Source: Saprospiraceae bacterium
GTDB lineage: Bacteria; Bacteroidota; Bacteroidia; Chitinophagales; Saprospiraceae
Assembly (NCBI GenBank): GCA_026982695.1
Contig: JALSGS010000045.1
Location: 62,001-126,000 of the forward strand
Length of the DNA stretch: 64,000 nt
Direction: 5' to 3'
In this document: positions 53,028 to 61,297 of the stretch, in pieces
Layout of the letters: every line of letters starts with the position of its first letter
How positions within the stretch are numbered: the first letter of the stretch is position 1
Program-made: the position numbers and the translations under genes
The notes under the pieces: generated by a model
The model's input: only the letters and a program-made list of their open reading frames with translations
What the model was told of the DNA's origin: nothing
Databases searched by the model: none

Positions 53028-54674
53028 TCACACATCCACAGAGGATGTACGGCGCCACAACTTGCGCAATCCTATCCACCAGTTGTCGAGCTGCAACAGC
53101 TTCGAGTCGTTTACTGCCTTCCACGTCAGCAACAAACCTATAGGTAACAACACCATACACGACAACCATGCAGCCACCACTGGATGGATCACATTGCGCT
53201 CAGCTACATTTTTGCCAAAAATGGTAATGATGATAAACAACATGAAAAAGAGAATGGAAATGAGAATCGGATAACCAAAACCGCCCTTGCGCACAATGGC
53301 CCCCATCGGCGCACCAATGAAGAGAAAAAGTATACAAGCTACAGCCATGCTAAACTTCGTATGTAGCTCGAACACGTGCTTGACCCAAGCCTCGCGCAAT
53401 TGTTCATCAATTCGGATAGCAGACACGACCTGACTATGCAAGCTGCGTGCTAACGACTTAGCCCGATCGGCTAGCTCTACCCGCCGGTATGGAGGAAATG
53501 TCTGGATAAAGGACGACAAAGTATCGAGCACCACATCCGCTTCTTGTACAAAGCCACTGGGACGCACTAGTCCCCTATTAGAATTACGCGCGCGTTGCAT
53601 CTGTATTGCCAATGCGCGCTGCTGACTATCGACCTTCACCGAAGGTACGACTTGTTTAGTTTGGCCATTGGTAAGTGTATCAGAGATGTCAATTGCCGTA
53701 TCCGTTTGCGCAAGCAACGTGTCTACATCAGATGGCACCTGTACACTGCTATCACGTGCCATTTTGTAGAGGTGAAAATACTTTGCAGCATTTTTGCTAA
53801 ACCCCTCAAGCCGCTTGGCACGTCGCCGTTGGATCGAGTCGATGGCATGATGCAACTGCTTTACGTTGAGCATGGTCTGGTGCGACTTAAACAAGCTCTC
53901 ATCGGTGCGCTGCAACTGAAACTCACTCAAATCGAATACCTTTTGCCATTCCTTAAAATGTACCCGCACAAAGGGGTAATTGCGCCGCCGGCCTTCATAC
54001 TTGGGCTTTGGCTCCATATACTCACTGCCATTTCGTAAATGCATGACAAAGAAACGCTCGTCAGCCGTGATGTACATCTCGCCCTCTTTGGCTACTACTA
54101 CCGCCAATTGTCCCGAGCTACTCGAACTCTGGTCGTATACCATCACATCACGTATGGTACGCCCGTCAGGCATCTTCTTGCCAATGCGAATGGCATAACC
54201 CTGAAAGTCGTCGTTAAACACTCCTTCTTCAAGACTCAGTGCCGGCTTGGCTTTCCGAATGTCGTAGAGTCGCGACTTAAACTTGAGATTCGATATGGGA
54301 ATAAGGTAATTGGCACATACAAAAGAAAACAGTGCAATCCCCACACTCACCCAGATCAGTGGCCGCATCACGCGCCACAATGACACACCCGCTGACTTGA
54401 GACTCGACAACTCATAGCGCTCTGCCATATTGCCCATCACCATCACCGAGCTGAGCAACACGCCAATGGGCAACGCCAAAGGCACCATCGACATGCTCAT
54501 GTAACCGACCAACTCTACCAACAGAAAAAAACCCAATCCCTTGCCCGCCAAGTCATCTACATACACCCAAAGTGTCTGCATTACCAACACAAACTGGGCA
54601 ATGAAAAAGGTCACCATAAAAGGAGGCAAGAAAGAGCGAATCAGTAGCTTGTCTATCTTCTTCAATCGCAGCAT
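53028..54674 (-). CDS. LptF/LptG-type lipopolysaccharide export permease
   Basis: Inner-membrane subunit of the Lpt complex, which extracts lipopolysaccharide and passes it to the periplasmic bridge. 548 residues: about three membrane helices in the first 120 residues (including MVPLALPIGVLLSSVMVMGN and AERYELSSLKSAGVSLWRV), a large periplasmic region, and three helices near the C-terminus. It is longer than the usual 350-400 residues; the extra sequence (about residues 270-400, helical, Gln- and Arg-rich) lies in the periplasmic part, as in other Bacteroidota. F and G cannot be told apart from one gene. Confidence 0.9.
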   Translation of the reverse strand: MLRLKKIDKLLIRSFLPPFMVTFFIAQFVLVMQTLWVYVDDLAGKGLGFFLLVELVGYMSMSMVPLALPIGVLLSSVMVMGNMAERYELSSLKSAGVSLWRVMRPLIWVSVGIALFSFVCANYLIPISNLKFKSRLYDIRKAKPALSLEEGVFNDDFQGYAIRIGKKMPDGRTIRDVMVYDQSSSSSGQLAVVVAKEGEMYITADERFFVMHLRNGSEYMEPKPKYEGRRRNYPFVRVHFKEWQKVFDLSEFQLQRTDESLFKSHQTMLNVKQLHHAIDSIQRRRAKRLEGFSKNAAKYFHLYKMARDSSVQVPSDVDTLLAQTDTAIDISDTLTNGQTKQVVPSVKVDSQQRALAIQMQRARNSNRGLVRPSGFVQEADVVLDTLSSFIQTFPPYRRVELADRAKSLARSLHSQVVSAIRIDEQLREAWVKHVFELHTKFSMAVACILFLFIGAPMGAIVRKGGFGYPILISILFFMLFIIITIFGKNVAERNVIHPVVAAWLSCMVLLPIGLLLTWKAVNDSKLLQLDNWWIGLRKLWRRTSSVDV

Positions 54675-54703
54675 AAGCAGCTAAATTGCCGACTTTCGTG
54701 GTG

Positions 54704-54711
54704 CAAAGGTG
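54704..54711 (-). promoter_or_regulatory. Promoter of the LptF gene (CACCTTTG with upstream TTTG)
   Basis: One base off the TAnnTTTG box, but with TTTG exactly 20 bases upstream (54732-54735), so both halves of the promoter are present. It lies 30 bases before the start codon. Confidence 0.55.
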
Positions 54712-54881
54712 CACCTTGAGTAGCGGCACTCCAAATGCAATGCCTGCAATCAAAAAATGTTTTCATATGCAAATGGTCTGTATACCAGCCTATGCCCACA
54801 CCACTCAGCTCAGTATCTTGCTTTAAAAAAATACCCCTTTTCCTGTAACAACATATCCCTAATTGACGTCACCTCAGTGCT

Positions 54882-55394
54882 ATGACAGAACGAAGATTCC
54901 AAGAGTTGGTGCTTGAGCAAAAAGACAGACTCTTCCGCTATGCCCTGCGCATTGTTGGCAATGAGGCAGAAGCCGAAGATGTCGTCCAGGAAGTATTCAT
55001 CAAACTGTGGAATCAACGACAGTACGCCGATCAGATCGACAATTTGGAAGCATGGCTAACGACCCTCACGCGCAACCAATCGATTGACAAGGTCCGCTCC
55101 AAGCACCGACGTACTGAACCGATCGACAAGCGATTTGACATGAAAGACGCCCAGATTTCGCCGCATCGACAGACCGAACTAAATGAAACACTCGAGTTGG
55201 TAAAGACCTGGATCGATGAATTGCCACCCAAACAAAAAGAAATTATGCATCTACGCGATATCGAAGGCCTAGCATATAAAGAAATCGCCCAAATGCTCGG
55301 CCTTACACTCGACCAAGTAAAAGTCAACCTATTTCGCGCACGTCAAGCTATTCGCCAAAAAATGCAACAAACTGAAAAGTGGGGGCTGACTTAA
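54882..55394 (+). CDS. ECF-family RNA polymerase sigma factor
   Basis: 170 residues: sigma region 2 at about 12-78 (DRLFRYALRIVGNEAEAEDV, then NLEAWLTTLTRNQSID) and region 4 at about 106-160 (LPPKQKEIMHLRDIEGLAYK, then EIAQMLGL). First gene of a four-gene run with a putative anti-sigma protein and two DUF4252 proteins. No autoregulatory promoter is obvious upstream. Confidence 0.94.
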   Translation: MTERRFQELVLEQKDRLFRYALRIVGNEAEAEDVVQEVFIKLWNQRQYADQIDNLEAWLTTLTRNQSIDKVRSKHRRTEPIDKRFDMKDAQISPHRQTELNETLELVKTWIDELPPKQKEIMHLRDIEGLAYKEIAQMLGLTLDQVKVNLFRARQAIRQKMQQTEKWGLT

Positions 55395-55457
55395 ACACTT
55401 GGCACTACAAAAACCACCCACACAAACACAGATCAATAACCTAAAACAACTCCAAGA

Positions 55458-55979
55458 ATGGATGTCAAAAAGATAGAACTGCTGCTAGAAAAATACTTCA
55501 ACGCTGAAAGTACCCTGGAAGAGGAACAATTGCTGCGACAGTGGCTGAGTGACCCAAAGAAGTTGCCGGCACATCTCCGCACCTATTGCTTTTGGTTTGA
55601 AGCACTCGAAGAAGAAGCACGACGTACCACTTCAGCAGCATTTGCCCAGAAGCTTCAGCAAAAGATCCGCCAATCACCCGACACTAAAACAACCATTGCG
55701 CGCATACGCCTCTTGTGGCAGCCGATAGTCCAAATCGCTGCAGTAGGGCTTATCCTGCTACTAGCCCTTTTCACCCTAAAAAGGCCACACACGCCTCCTA
55801 ACTCGTCAAGCCATCAACTGGTTGTCGCTACAGGAGAAATAGAAGACCCCGAGCTGGCCTATCAGCAAACCATGGCTGCATTGGCATTCCTCACCAGCCA
55901 AATGGATCAAGGCCGACGAAAAGCAGCAAAAGAACTACAGCGAGTGGAAATAATAGAACAAGTGATTAAGACGAACTAA
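55458..55979 (+). CDS. Single-pass membrane protein, putative anti-sigma factor
   Basis: 173 residues, not a textbook zinc anti-sigma protein. The N-terminal 80 residues are helical and acidic, opening KKIELLLEKYFNAESTLEEE, a start that I often associate with genes next to ECF sigma factors in Bacteroidota. One membrane helix at about 88-107, then a short periplasmic tail of about 65 residues. Position (63 bases after the sigma gene) and topology suggest that it holds the sigma factor at the membrane; this is inferred. Confidence 0.7.
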   Translation: MDVKKIELLLEKYFNAESTLEEEQLLRQWLSDPKKLPAHLRTYCFWFEALEEEARRTTSAAFAQKLQQKIRQSPDTKTTIARIRLLWQPIVQIAAVGLILLLALFTLKRPHTPPNSSSHQLVVATGEIEDPELAYQQTMAALAFLTSQMDQGRRKAAKELQRVEIIEQVIKTN

Positions 55980-56070
55980 AAGCTCTTGCACGTGCACACA
56001 TATAGCTATTCTGTAGGGCCCGAATACTTCATCTTGTTGTTTCTTTTAAACGCTAAAAACAACGTATCAA

Positions 56071-56592
56071 ATGAGACTGATCACATTGGCCATCTGTCTA
56101 ATGAGCGCACTGGGGCTACAAGCTCAAAGTGATGCCATCGTCCAATATTTCAACAAATACATGGAAGACGACCGCTTCACAGTAGTATTCATCAGCCCCA
56201 AAATGTTCGACATGGTATCTAAGATGGATCTACAAACAAATGACCCACAAGCACAAGCCGCTCTTGATATTATCAAAGACTTAGGAGGATTGCGCATATT
56301 GACCACCAAAGTGACCCCCCAGAAGTTTTTTCAGGAAGCCAAAGCCACTTTACCTACTAAGGGCTATGAAGTACTCATGACCGTACGTGACAGCGAAAAT
56401 GGCGACAATGTAGAGTTCCTCATCAAAGAAGCAGGTGATCGCATTCGAGAGCTACTCCTACTCGTGGGTGGCACTGATGAATTTGTCATGCTCAGCTTCG
56501 TTGGCGACATTGACCTCAAGAAGATTGGCGAGTTGTCAAAAGTGCTCAATGTAGAAGGTGCCGAGCACTTAGAAAAACTAGAAGATCAATAA
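56071..56592 (+). CDS. DUF4252 domain-containing exported protein, first copy
   Basis: 173 residues with a signal peptide (about 1-18, ending Leu-Gln-Ala-Gln). The mature part matches DUF4252: a short helical start (DAIVQYFNKYMEDDRFTVVF), the PKMFDMVSKM segment, and a C-terminal FVMLSFVGDIDLKKIGEL strand-helix. Function unknown; the family is a common companion of ECF sigma/anti-sigma pairs in Bacteroidota. A terminator-like hairpin separates it from the second copy. Confidence 0.85.
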   Translation: MRLITLAICLMSALGLQAQSDAIVQYFNKYMEDDRFTVVFISPKMFDMVSKMDLQTNDPQAQAALDIIKDLGGLRILTTKVTPQKFFQEAKATLPTKGYEVLMTVRDSENGDNVEFLIKEAGDRIRELLLLVGGTDEFVMLSFVGDIDLKKIGELSKVLNVEGAEHLEKLEDQ

Positions 56593-56606
56593 CGCTTCTG
56601 TTATGG

Positions 56607-56650
56607 CGAGGAGTGCCCTTCGCAAAGGTGCAAAGGGTACTCCTCGTTTT
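56607..56650 (+). terminator. Terminator or attenuator between the two DUF4252 genes
   Basis: Stem CGAGGAGTGCCCTT/AAGGGTACTCCTCG (14 pairs with one G-U) and a short loop, followed by TTTT. It would end most transcripts after the first DUF4252 gene and lower expression of the second. Confidence 0.75.
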
Positions 56651-56707
56651 GATCTACTTCCCACACATCCTCTTCGATCGAAACTCATCCACTAAACGCA
56701 GTAATCA

Positions 56708-57247
56708 ATGAAACGCATTGCTCTACTCATAGCTGTAGCTTTCATCCCTCTATTACTATACGCACAAGTGCGCCCCATCAACAAGTTCTATCGCCACTGG
56801 AAGCAAGGGCCTGAAGTCAAAAACTTCATCGTACCTGGCTGGTTGATCGATTTCACCGGTACCATCGCTTTGCCCTTCGCCAAAGCGCCTGAAGAAAAAC
56901 AGGCTATCCGACTCATGCGCAAAGTAGGCAAGACGCGCATCCTGTACAACGAAGATGACCCCAACCGCATCCCTGCCGCCGCCATCGACCACATGATACG
57001 CGGTGCCCGCAAGAAAGGTTATACCGATTTGCTCCTAATACACGAAGGTCCTACACGCATACACTTACTCGTTCGAGAAAGCAAAGACGGGAAAGCGATC
57101 AAGAGATTGCTCGTATTGGTCAGCGAAACAGATACCTTCATGATGGTGAGCAGCAAGATGCAGCTCTCATATGCCTACCTCAATCGCATGGTGCAGCAGC
57201 TGCTCCAGGAAAAACTACCTGCTATAGGTGGCAAGCCACTGACATAA
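56708..57247 (+). CDS. DUF4252-like exported protein, second copy
   Basis: 179 residues with a signal peptide (about 1-20, ending Leu-Tyr-Ala-Gln). The C-terminal half parallels the first copy (LLVLVSETDTFMMVSSKMQL against the first copy's FVMLSFVGDIDL), but the N-terminal half is more basic and diverged (KFYRHWKQGPEVKNFIVPGW). Probably an old duplication whose product has shifted function. The predicted mature protein is basic while the first copy is acidic, which could let the two pair; that is only a guess. Confidence 0.7.
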   Translation: MKRIALLIAVAFIPLLLYAQVRPINKFYRHWKQGPEVKNFIVPGWLIDFTGTIALPFAKAPEEKQAIRLMRKVGKTRILYNEDDPNRIPAAAIDHMIRGARKKGYTDLLLIHEGPTRIHLLVRESKDGKAIKRLLVLVSETDTFMMVSSKMQLSYAYLNRMVQQLLQEKLPAIGGKPLT

Positions 57248-57256
57248 TGGCAATTT

Positions 57257-57268
57257 CCTTTCGGCAAA
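57257..57268 (+). repeat. Iterated word CCTTTCGGCAAA, copy 10 (intergenic)
   Basis: Exact 12-base copy, nine bases after the second DUF4252 stop codon and immediately before the terminator at 57273. Confidence 0.85.
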
Positions 57269-57272
57269 CGCG

Positions 57273-57309
57273 AAAGCGACCGAAGTCTGCCGCACTTCGG
57301 TCGCTTTTT
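57273..57309 (+). terminator. Intrinsic terminator after the DUF4252 pair
   Basis: Perfect 14-pair stem AAAGCGACCGAAGT/ACTTCGGTCGCTTT with a seven-base loop, ending in TTTTT. It closes the sigma-factor operon. Confidence 0.9.
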
Positions 57310-57334
57310 AGTCCCTACACATGCACCACTTCTA

Positions 57335-60300
57335 CTACTGCCGTTGCAATACTGCGAGTTCCCGTGCCAACTCTTCATAGCGCACATAGGCATCCTGTCC
57401 GGGCCGCTGGTCGGCGCGCGAGATGATGCCGTACAAATAGCCTATCTGGTCGATCAGGCGCGGTTTGGGATAACGCCCCTCAGGTGTAACCAACTGATCG
57501 AGCATATGACGCACCTCTGCCAGACGCGCTTGCTCAGCCGCTGTGCGCACTTCTTTAGTTTCCAATGCCTTTCGCTCTTGTTTCAACTGAGCTGCCAACT
57601 GACGAGCATCTGAAAGCAGCGCCACTACTTTGAGGCAAAGCGCTTCCTGCGCTTCGAGATCTTCCTGTGTAATACCTGCAGCCAACACGCGCGGATCGGC
57701 CTTTAGGGTAAAAGCCCGTGCCAGCACCTGGCCATCCACAAACAAGCGAACCGTGTAGGTGCCCGGAGCCACTAATGGCCCTCCACGCCACCTCTGACGC
57801 TTTTGCTGATGCCATACACCTGTATGGCGCATGTCCCAACGAAAACGATGAAGACCTTGCTCATCTTTTAAGTGGCGTACCACACTAAAAGGTCGTTCCG
57901 ACCCAGTTTGCATATCACGGGGCTGGGGTTCCAAACGGGTAGCAGTATCAGCACTACTAAATGCGCGTACAAGACGGCCTTGTACATCCCAGATCTCGAG
58001 GTGCAATGGCTGAGTTGCTTTTTCCGAAAGGTAATAGTCGATAATAACTGAAGGCGACGGATAATCTGGCGCACACACTGCATCTGTGCCCTTATATTGC
58101 CCATAGCGATAGCGCCAGCTCGTCTGAGGTTCGAACAAGAAAGGCCCGCTCGTATCAAAGCTTTGGCGCAAGGGATTAATGTCATCTACAATCCAAAAGC
58201 CACGGCCCATTGTGGCGAGCACGAGATCGCCACGATGGATCTTGATGTCGGTGACGGGTGTAATGGGCAAGTTTTGCTGGAAAGCTTGCCATGTCTGGCC
58301 ATCGTCAAAAGAGACGAATACGCCGTATTCGGTGCCGGCGAAGAGGAGCCCTTCGCGCTGGGGGTCTTCGCGCACTACGCGTACTGGATAATCGGCGGGG
58401 ATGCCATTGGTGCCGTCGGTGAGCAAGGTCCAGTGCTGGCCATAGTCTTCCGTTTTATACACATATGGCCGCCAGTCGCCCAGCTGATAGCGCAATACAG
58501 CAATATAGGCCTTGGCAGAATCATGCGGCGAAGGCTCGACACAATCCACTCGACCACCGGGCGGCAATTGCTGTGGAGTGACATCTTGCCACGCCTGTCC
58601 ACCATCATGCGTCACGAACACCACTCCATCATTGGCACCCGTCCAGATGAGGCCCTGCTGTAGCTTGCTCTCGCGCAGCGAATAGATGGCACTGTAAAAC
58701 TCTTCGCCTGTAATGTCGCGCGTAATAGGACTACCCGATATGACTTGCTTGTCAGGCTCGAAGGCAGTCAGATCGGGGCTGATAGTCTGCCAAGTACGCC
58801 CTCCATCTGTAGTACGATGTACGTATTGAGAAGCATGATATACTACGTCGGGGTCGTGTGGAGAAATGTGAATAGGCGCCACGCGCTGAAATCTGTACTT
58901 CAACTCGCGCGGGTTATGGCCATACATGAAGCGCGCACCCACATCGTAATGCTGTTCCTGCCCTGTGCGTTTGTCATAGACGCCAAAACGTCCCTTGCAG
59001 TTGACATACACGATGTTGGGATCTTTGGGATGTGGTACTGCTGGCCCCGTTTCACAACCACCTACACTCATGATCAATGCACCACTGCCCAGCTGATGGC
59101 GCCAAGGCGGCAAGCTAGGCACAGCGATAGCCGTGTAGTTGTCCTGCTGCCCGGCATATAGCCAGTAAGGATATTGCTCATCGACTTCTACTTGGTACAA
59201 TTCAGCGGTGGGCTGGCTGAACTGGCTCGACCAGGTTTTTCCACCATCCAGCGTGACATTCCCGCCACCGTCATTGGCTTCGATCATAATGCGCGGATCA
59301 TTCGGATTGATCCAAAGGTCGTGATCGTCGCCATGGGGTGTAGGTATGGTAGTCCAGCTCTTGCCCCCATTACGCGACTCGTACAAGCGCAAAGCCATGA
59401 CAAAGACGTGCTCGGGATCGGTGGGGTCCACTTCGACATTACAGAAATAAAAGGGCCTGTGCAATAATGGCTTATAGCGGCTGACCTGCCGCCAATGCAG
59501 GCCCTGATCATCGGATCGGTAAAGCCCTCCCTCATCACCAGGCGCTTCAATCAAGGCATATACCACGCGCGAATCGGCACGACATACGGCCAAATCGATT
59601 TTTCCCATGATGCCTTTGGGCAAACCTTCGGTCAGGCGTGTCCAATGGGTACCGCCATCTATCGATTTGTAGATGCCGCATTCTTTACCACCACTGATGA
59701 TGGTCCAAGGCTTGCGTTCAGCGCGCCAGGCAGCAGCAAAAATGATGTCTGGATTGGAGGGTAGCAGCTCTAAGTCCACAAATCCTGTGGTATCACTCAA
59801 GTAGAGCACTTGCTCCCAGCTGTGGCCTCCATCGCGCGTGCGATACACACCGCGTTCGCGATTGGGTGCAAAAGCCTGACCAATAGCTGCTACAAAAACA
59901 ATGTTGTGATTGCTGGGGTGGATCTCCAGCGCCCCGATATGCCCTGTACGCTCTAAGCCAATGTGCTGCCACGTCTTGCCCCCATCGACCGATTTGTATA
60001 CGCCCTTGCCGCTGATGACATTGCTGCGCAGGCCGTCAGAACCTGTGCCCACGTACACAATGTTGGGATCTGAAGGGGCCACGCGCACCGCTCCGATCGA
60101 GGGCGAGGCAAAGAAACCATCAGATACGTTGTGCCAACTAACACCATAGTTGTCCGATTTCCACAATCCACCACCCGTGGTACCCAAATAAAAGACATTG
60201 GGCTGTTGGACCACGCCCGTGACAGCTGTAGCACGCCCCCCGCGGTAGGGTCCCACAAACCGGTACTCTAGAGCAGACCAATCTACTTGTTGGGCTATAG

Positions 60301-60355
60301 TATTTGCCGAAAGGCAAATCAGTAGCAGAAACGACGACAGTCGAACCATACACAT
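57335..60355 (-). CDS. Large exported Asp-box (BNR/sortilin-like) repeat protein
   Basis: About 1006 residues. A signal peptide ends near Asn-Thr-Ile-Ala-Gln. The first 700 residues form beta-propeller repeats with about ten Asp-box motifs such as DGGKTW, DGGHSW, DQGLHW, NGGKSW, DGGRTW and DDGQTW, as in VPS10/sortilin and xyloglucanase-type propellers. A C-terminal region adds a FlgD-like segment and a helical bundle (about 880-1000). No catalytic residues can be assigned and no T9SS tail is seen. The ATG at 60355 or 60349 is the likely start; the longer frame to 60457 lacks support. Confidence 0.8.
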   Translation of the reverse strand: MCMVRLSSFLLLICLSANTIAQQVDWSALEYRFVGPYRGGRATAVTGVVQQPNVFYLGTTGGGLWKSDNYGVSWHNVSDGFFASPSIGAVRVAPSDPNIVYVGTGSDGLRSNVISGKGVYKSVDGGKTWQHIGLERTGHIGALEIHPSNHNIVFVAAIGQAFAPNRERGVYRTRDGGHSWEQVLYLSDTTGFVDLELLPSNPDIIFAAAWRAERKPWTIISGGKECGIYKSIDGGTHWTRLTEGLPKGIMGKIDLAVCRADSRVVYALIEAPGDEGGLYRSDDQGLHWRQVSRYKPLLHRPFYFCNVEVDPTDPEHVFVMALRLYESRNGGKSWTTIPTPHGDDHDLWINPNDPRIMIEANDGGGNVTLDGGKTWSSQFSQPTAELYQVEVDEQYPYWLYAGQQDNYTAIAVPSLPPWRHQLGSGALIMSVGGCETGPAVPHPKDPNIVYVNCKGRFGVYDKRTGQEQHYDVGARFMYGHNPRELKYRFQRVAPIHISPHDPDVVYHASQYVHRTTDGGRTWQTISPDLTAFEPDKQVISGSPITRDITGEEFYSAIYSLRESKLQQGLIWTGANDGVVFVTHDGGQAWQDVTPQQLPPGGRVDCVEPSPHDSAKAYIAVLRYQLGDWRPYVYKTEDYGQHWTLLTDGTNGIPADYPVRVVREDPQREGLLFAGTEYGVFVSFDDGQTWQAFQQNLPITPVTDIKIHRGDLVLATMGRGFWIVDDINPLRQSFDTSGPFLFEPQTSWRYRYGQYKGTDAVCAPDYPSPSVIIDYYLSEKATQPLHLEIWDVQGRLVRAFSSADTATRLEPQPRDMQTGSERPFSVVRHLKDEQGLHRFRWDMRHTGVWHQQKRQRWRGGPLVAPGTYTVRLFVDGQVLARAFTLKADPRVLAAGITQEDLEAQEALCLKVVALLSDARQLAAQLKQERKALETKEVRTAAEQARLAEVRHMLDQLVTPEGRYPKPRLIDQIGYLYGIISRADQRPGQDAYVRYEELARELAVLQRQ
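58020..58031 (-). repeat. One-mismatch copy of the iterated word (inside the Asp-box gene)
   Basis: TTTTCCGAAAGG. The same single change (G to T at the fourth base) occurs at 5880-5891 and 19935-19946. Confidence 0.5.
60303..60315 (-). repeat. Iterated word, copy 11 (reverse orientation, inside a signal peptide)
   Basis: Exact TTTGCCGAAAGGC followed by AAA, giving the full TTTGCC-GAAA-GGCAAA hairpin form. The gene reads it as Cys-Leu-Ser-Ala-Asn within its signal peptide. Confidence 0.9.
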
Positions 60356-60507
60356 AAGGAAATTTTTGAACGATGAGGGAGGCGAAAGTAAAGAGAAAGG
60401 AGCAAGATACCGCACCCAATTAATGGCCAGACAACGAGCTACGACTCTCCAGCACACACGCTATATATGCCCTTTAACACTTTTTCTCTATCACAAAGCC
60501 CCACCAA

Positions 60508-61089
60508 TCACTCTGCCAGGTCAAGCAAATCGTTACTGGAAAGCACCAGCTGCTCGAGTTGTGCGGCAGGCACTTCTTTGCTATCAAGACGGAACAAGTC
60601 GCGTCGTATGCGAATGGCCAAACGGCTCATCTCATCGAGCAAGCTATCAATATCATCTTCCTGAATAGATTCTTTATCAGCTAATTGTGCAAAATGTTGT
60701 ACAAAGTAATTGAAAGCTTTCAGCACATCGGGGCTAGCGATAAATGCGATCTTCTGATTGAGCATACGCAGCTCGATGACGTCTTCAGGTGTGATGCGCC
60801 GTTTAGACACCACATCGTGCAACTGCTCGATAAGCTCTAAATAAATTTTCATCTTGAGATTGAGGAACTGAATATTTTCCTCTTTAGACAATTCAGCTTC
60901 CGTTTGCCGATGCAACAACAAACTGGTAGTGAGCACCGTCAGTGCAAAGCCAATCAGTGCAGCAAATAGCTCAAAGGTGATGGGATGATCTTCAGCGTTT
61001 TTCAGTACAAAGCGAAACAACAGGTAGCCAAAAATAAGGACGATTGCCAATAACAGTAACCACATGTATTTATGCCACAACTTCACCAT
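60508..61089 (-). CDS. Two-helix membrane protein of unknown function
   Basis: 193 residues. Two hydrophobic helices (about 9-28 and 41-60) at the N-terminus, followed by a soluble, charged, helical domain of about 130 residues (LNLKMKIYLELIEQLHDVVS and onwards). No family recognised. The start at 61089 (MVKLWHKYMW) is chosen because the longer frame to 61185 begins with unlikely sequence. It is followed by the Asp-box gene on the same strand, 152 bases later. Confidence 0.65.
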   Translation of the reverse strand: MVKLWHKYMWLLLLAIVLIFGYLLFRFVLKNAEDHPITFELFAALIGFALTVLTTSLLLHRQTEAELSKEENIQFLNLKMKIYLELIEQLHDVVSKRRITPEDVIELRMLNQKIAFIASPDVLKAFNYFVQHFAQLADKESIQEDDIDSLLDEMSRLAIRIRRDLFRLDSKEVPAAQLEQLVLSSNDLLDLAE

Positions 61090-61224
61090 AACAGTTTTTT
61101 TCACAAAAAGTGCAAATAGTCGAGCAGTCAGAAATGAGCTTCCCTTTATCCTAATGCAAGTGTACCACTGACGTCCAGCTTTCAACGCATATCACAATAC
61201 CAGTTGTTCCCCGCGTTTTTTAGT

Positions 61225-61253
61225 AAAACTCTAAGCTTTGGTGCAAAACTCTA
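61225..61253. repeat. Direct repeat AAAACTCTA, two copies
   Basis: Nine-base copies at 61225-61233 and 61245-61253, start to start 20 bases, about two turns of DNA. Located upstream of the two-helix membrane protein gene; possible regulator site. Confidence 0.35.
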
Positions 61254-61297
61254 TGTGCACGGTACAGACATACTAATCTAAAGAATTACAGCACGCC

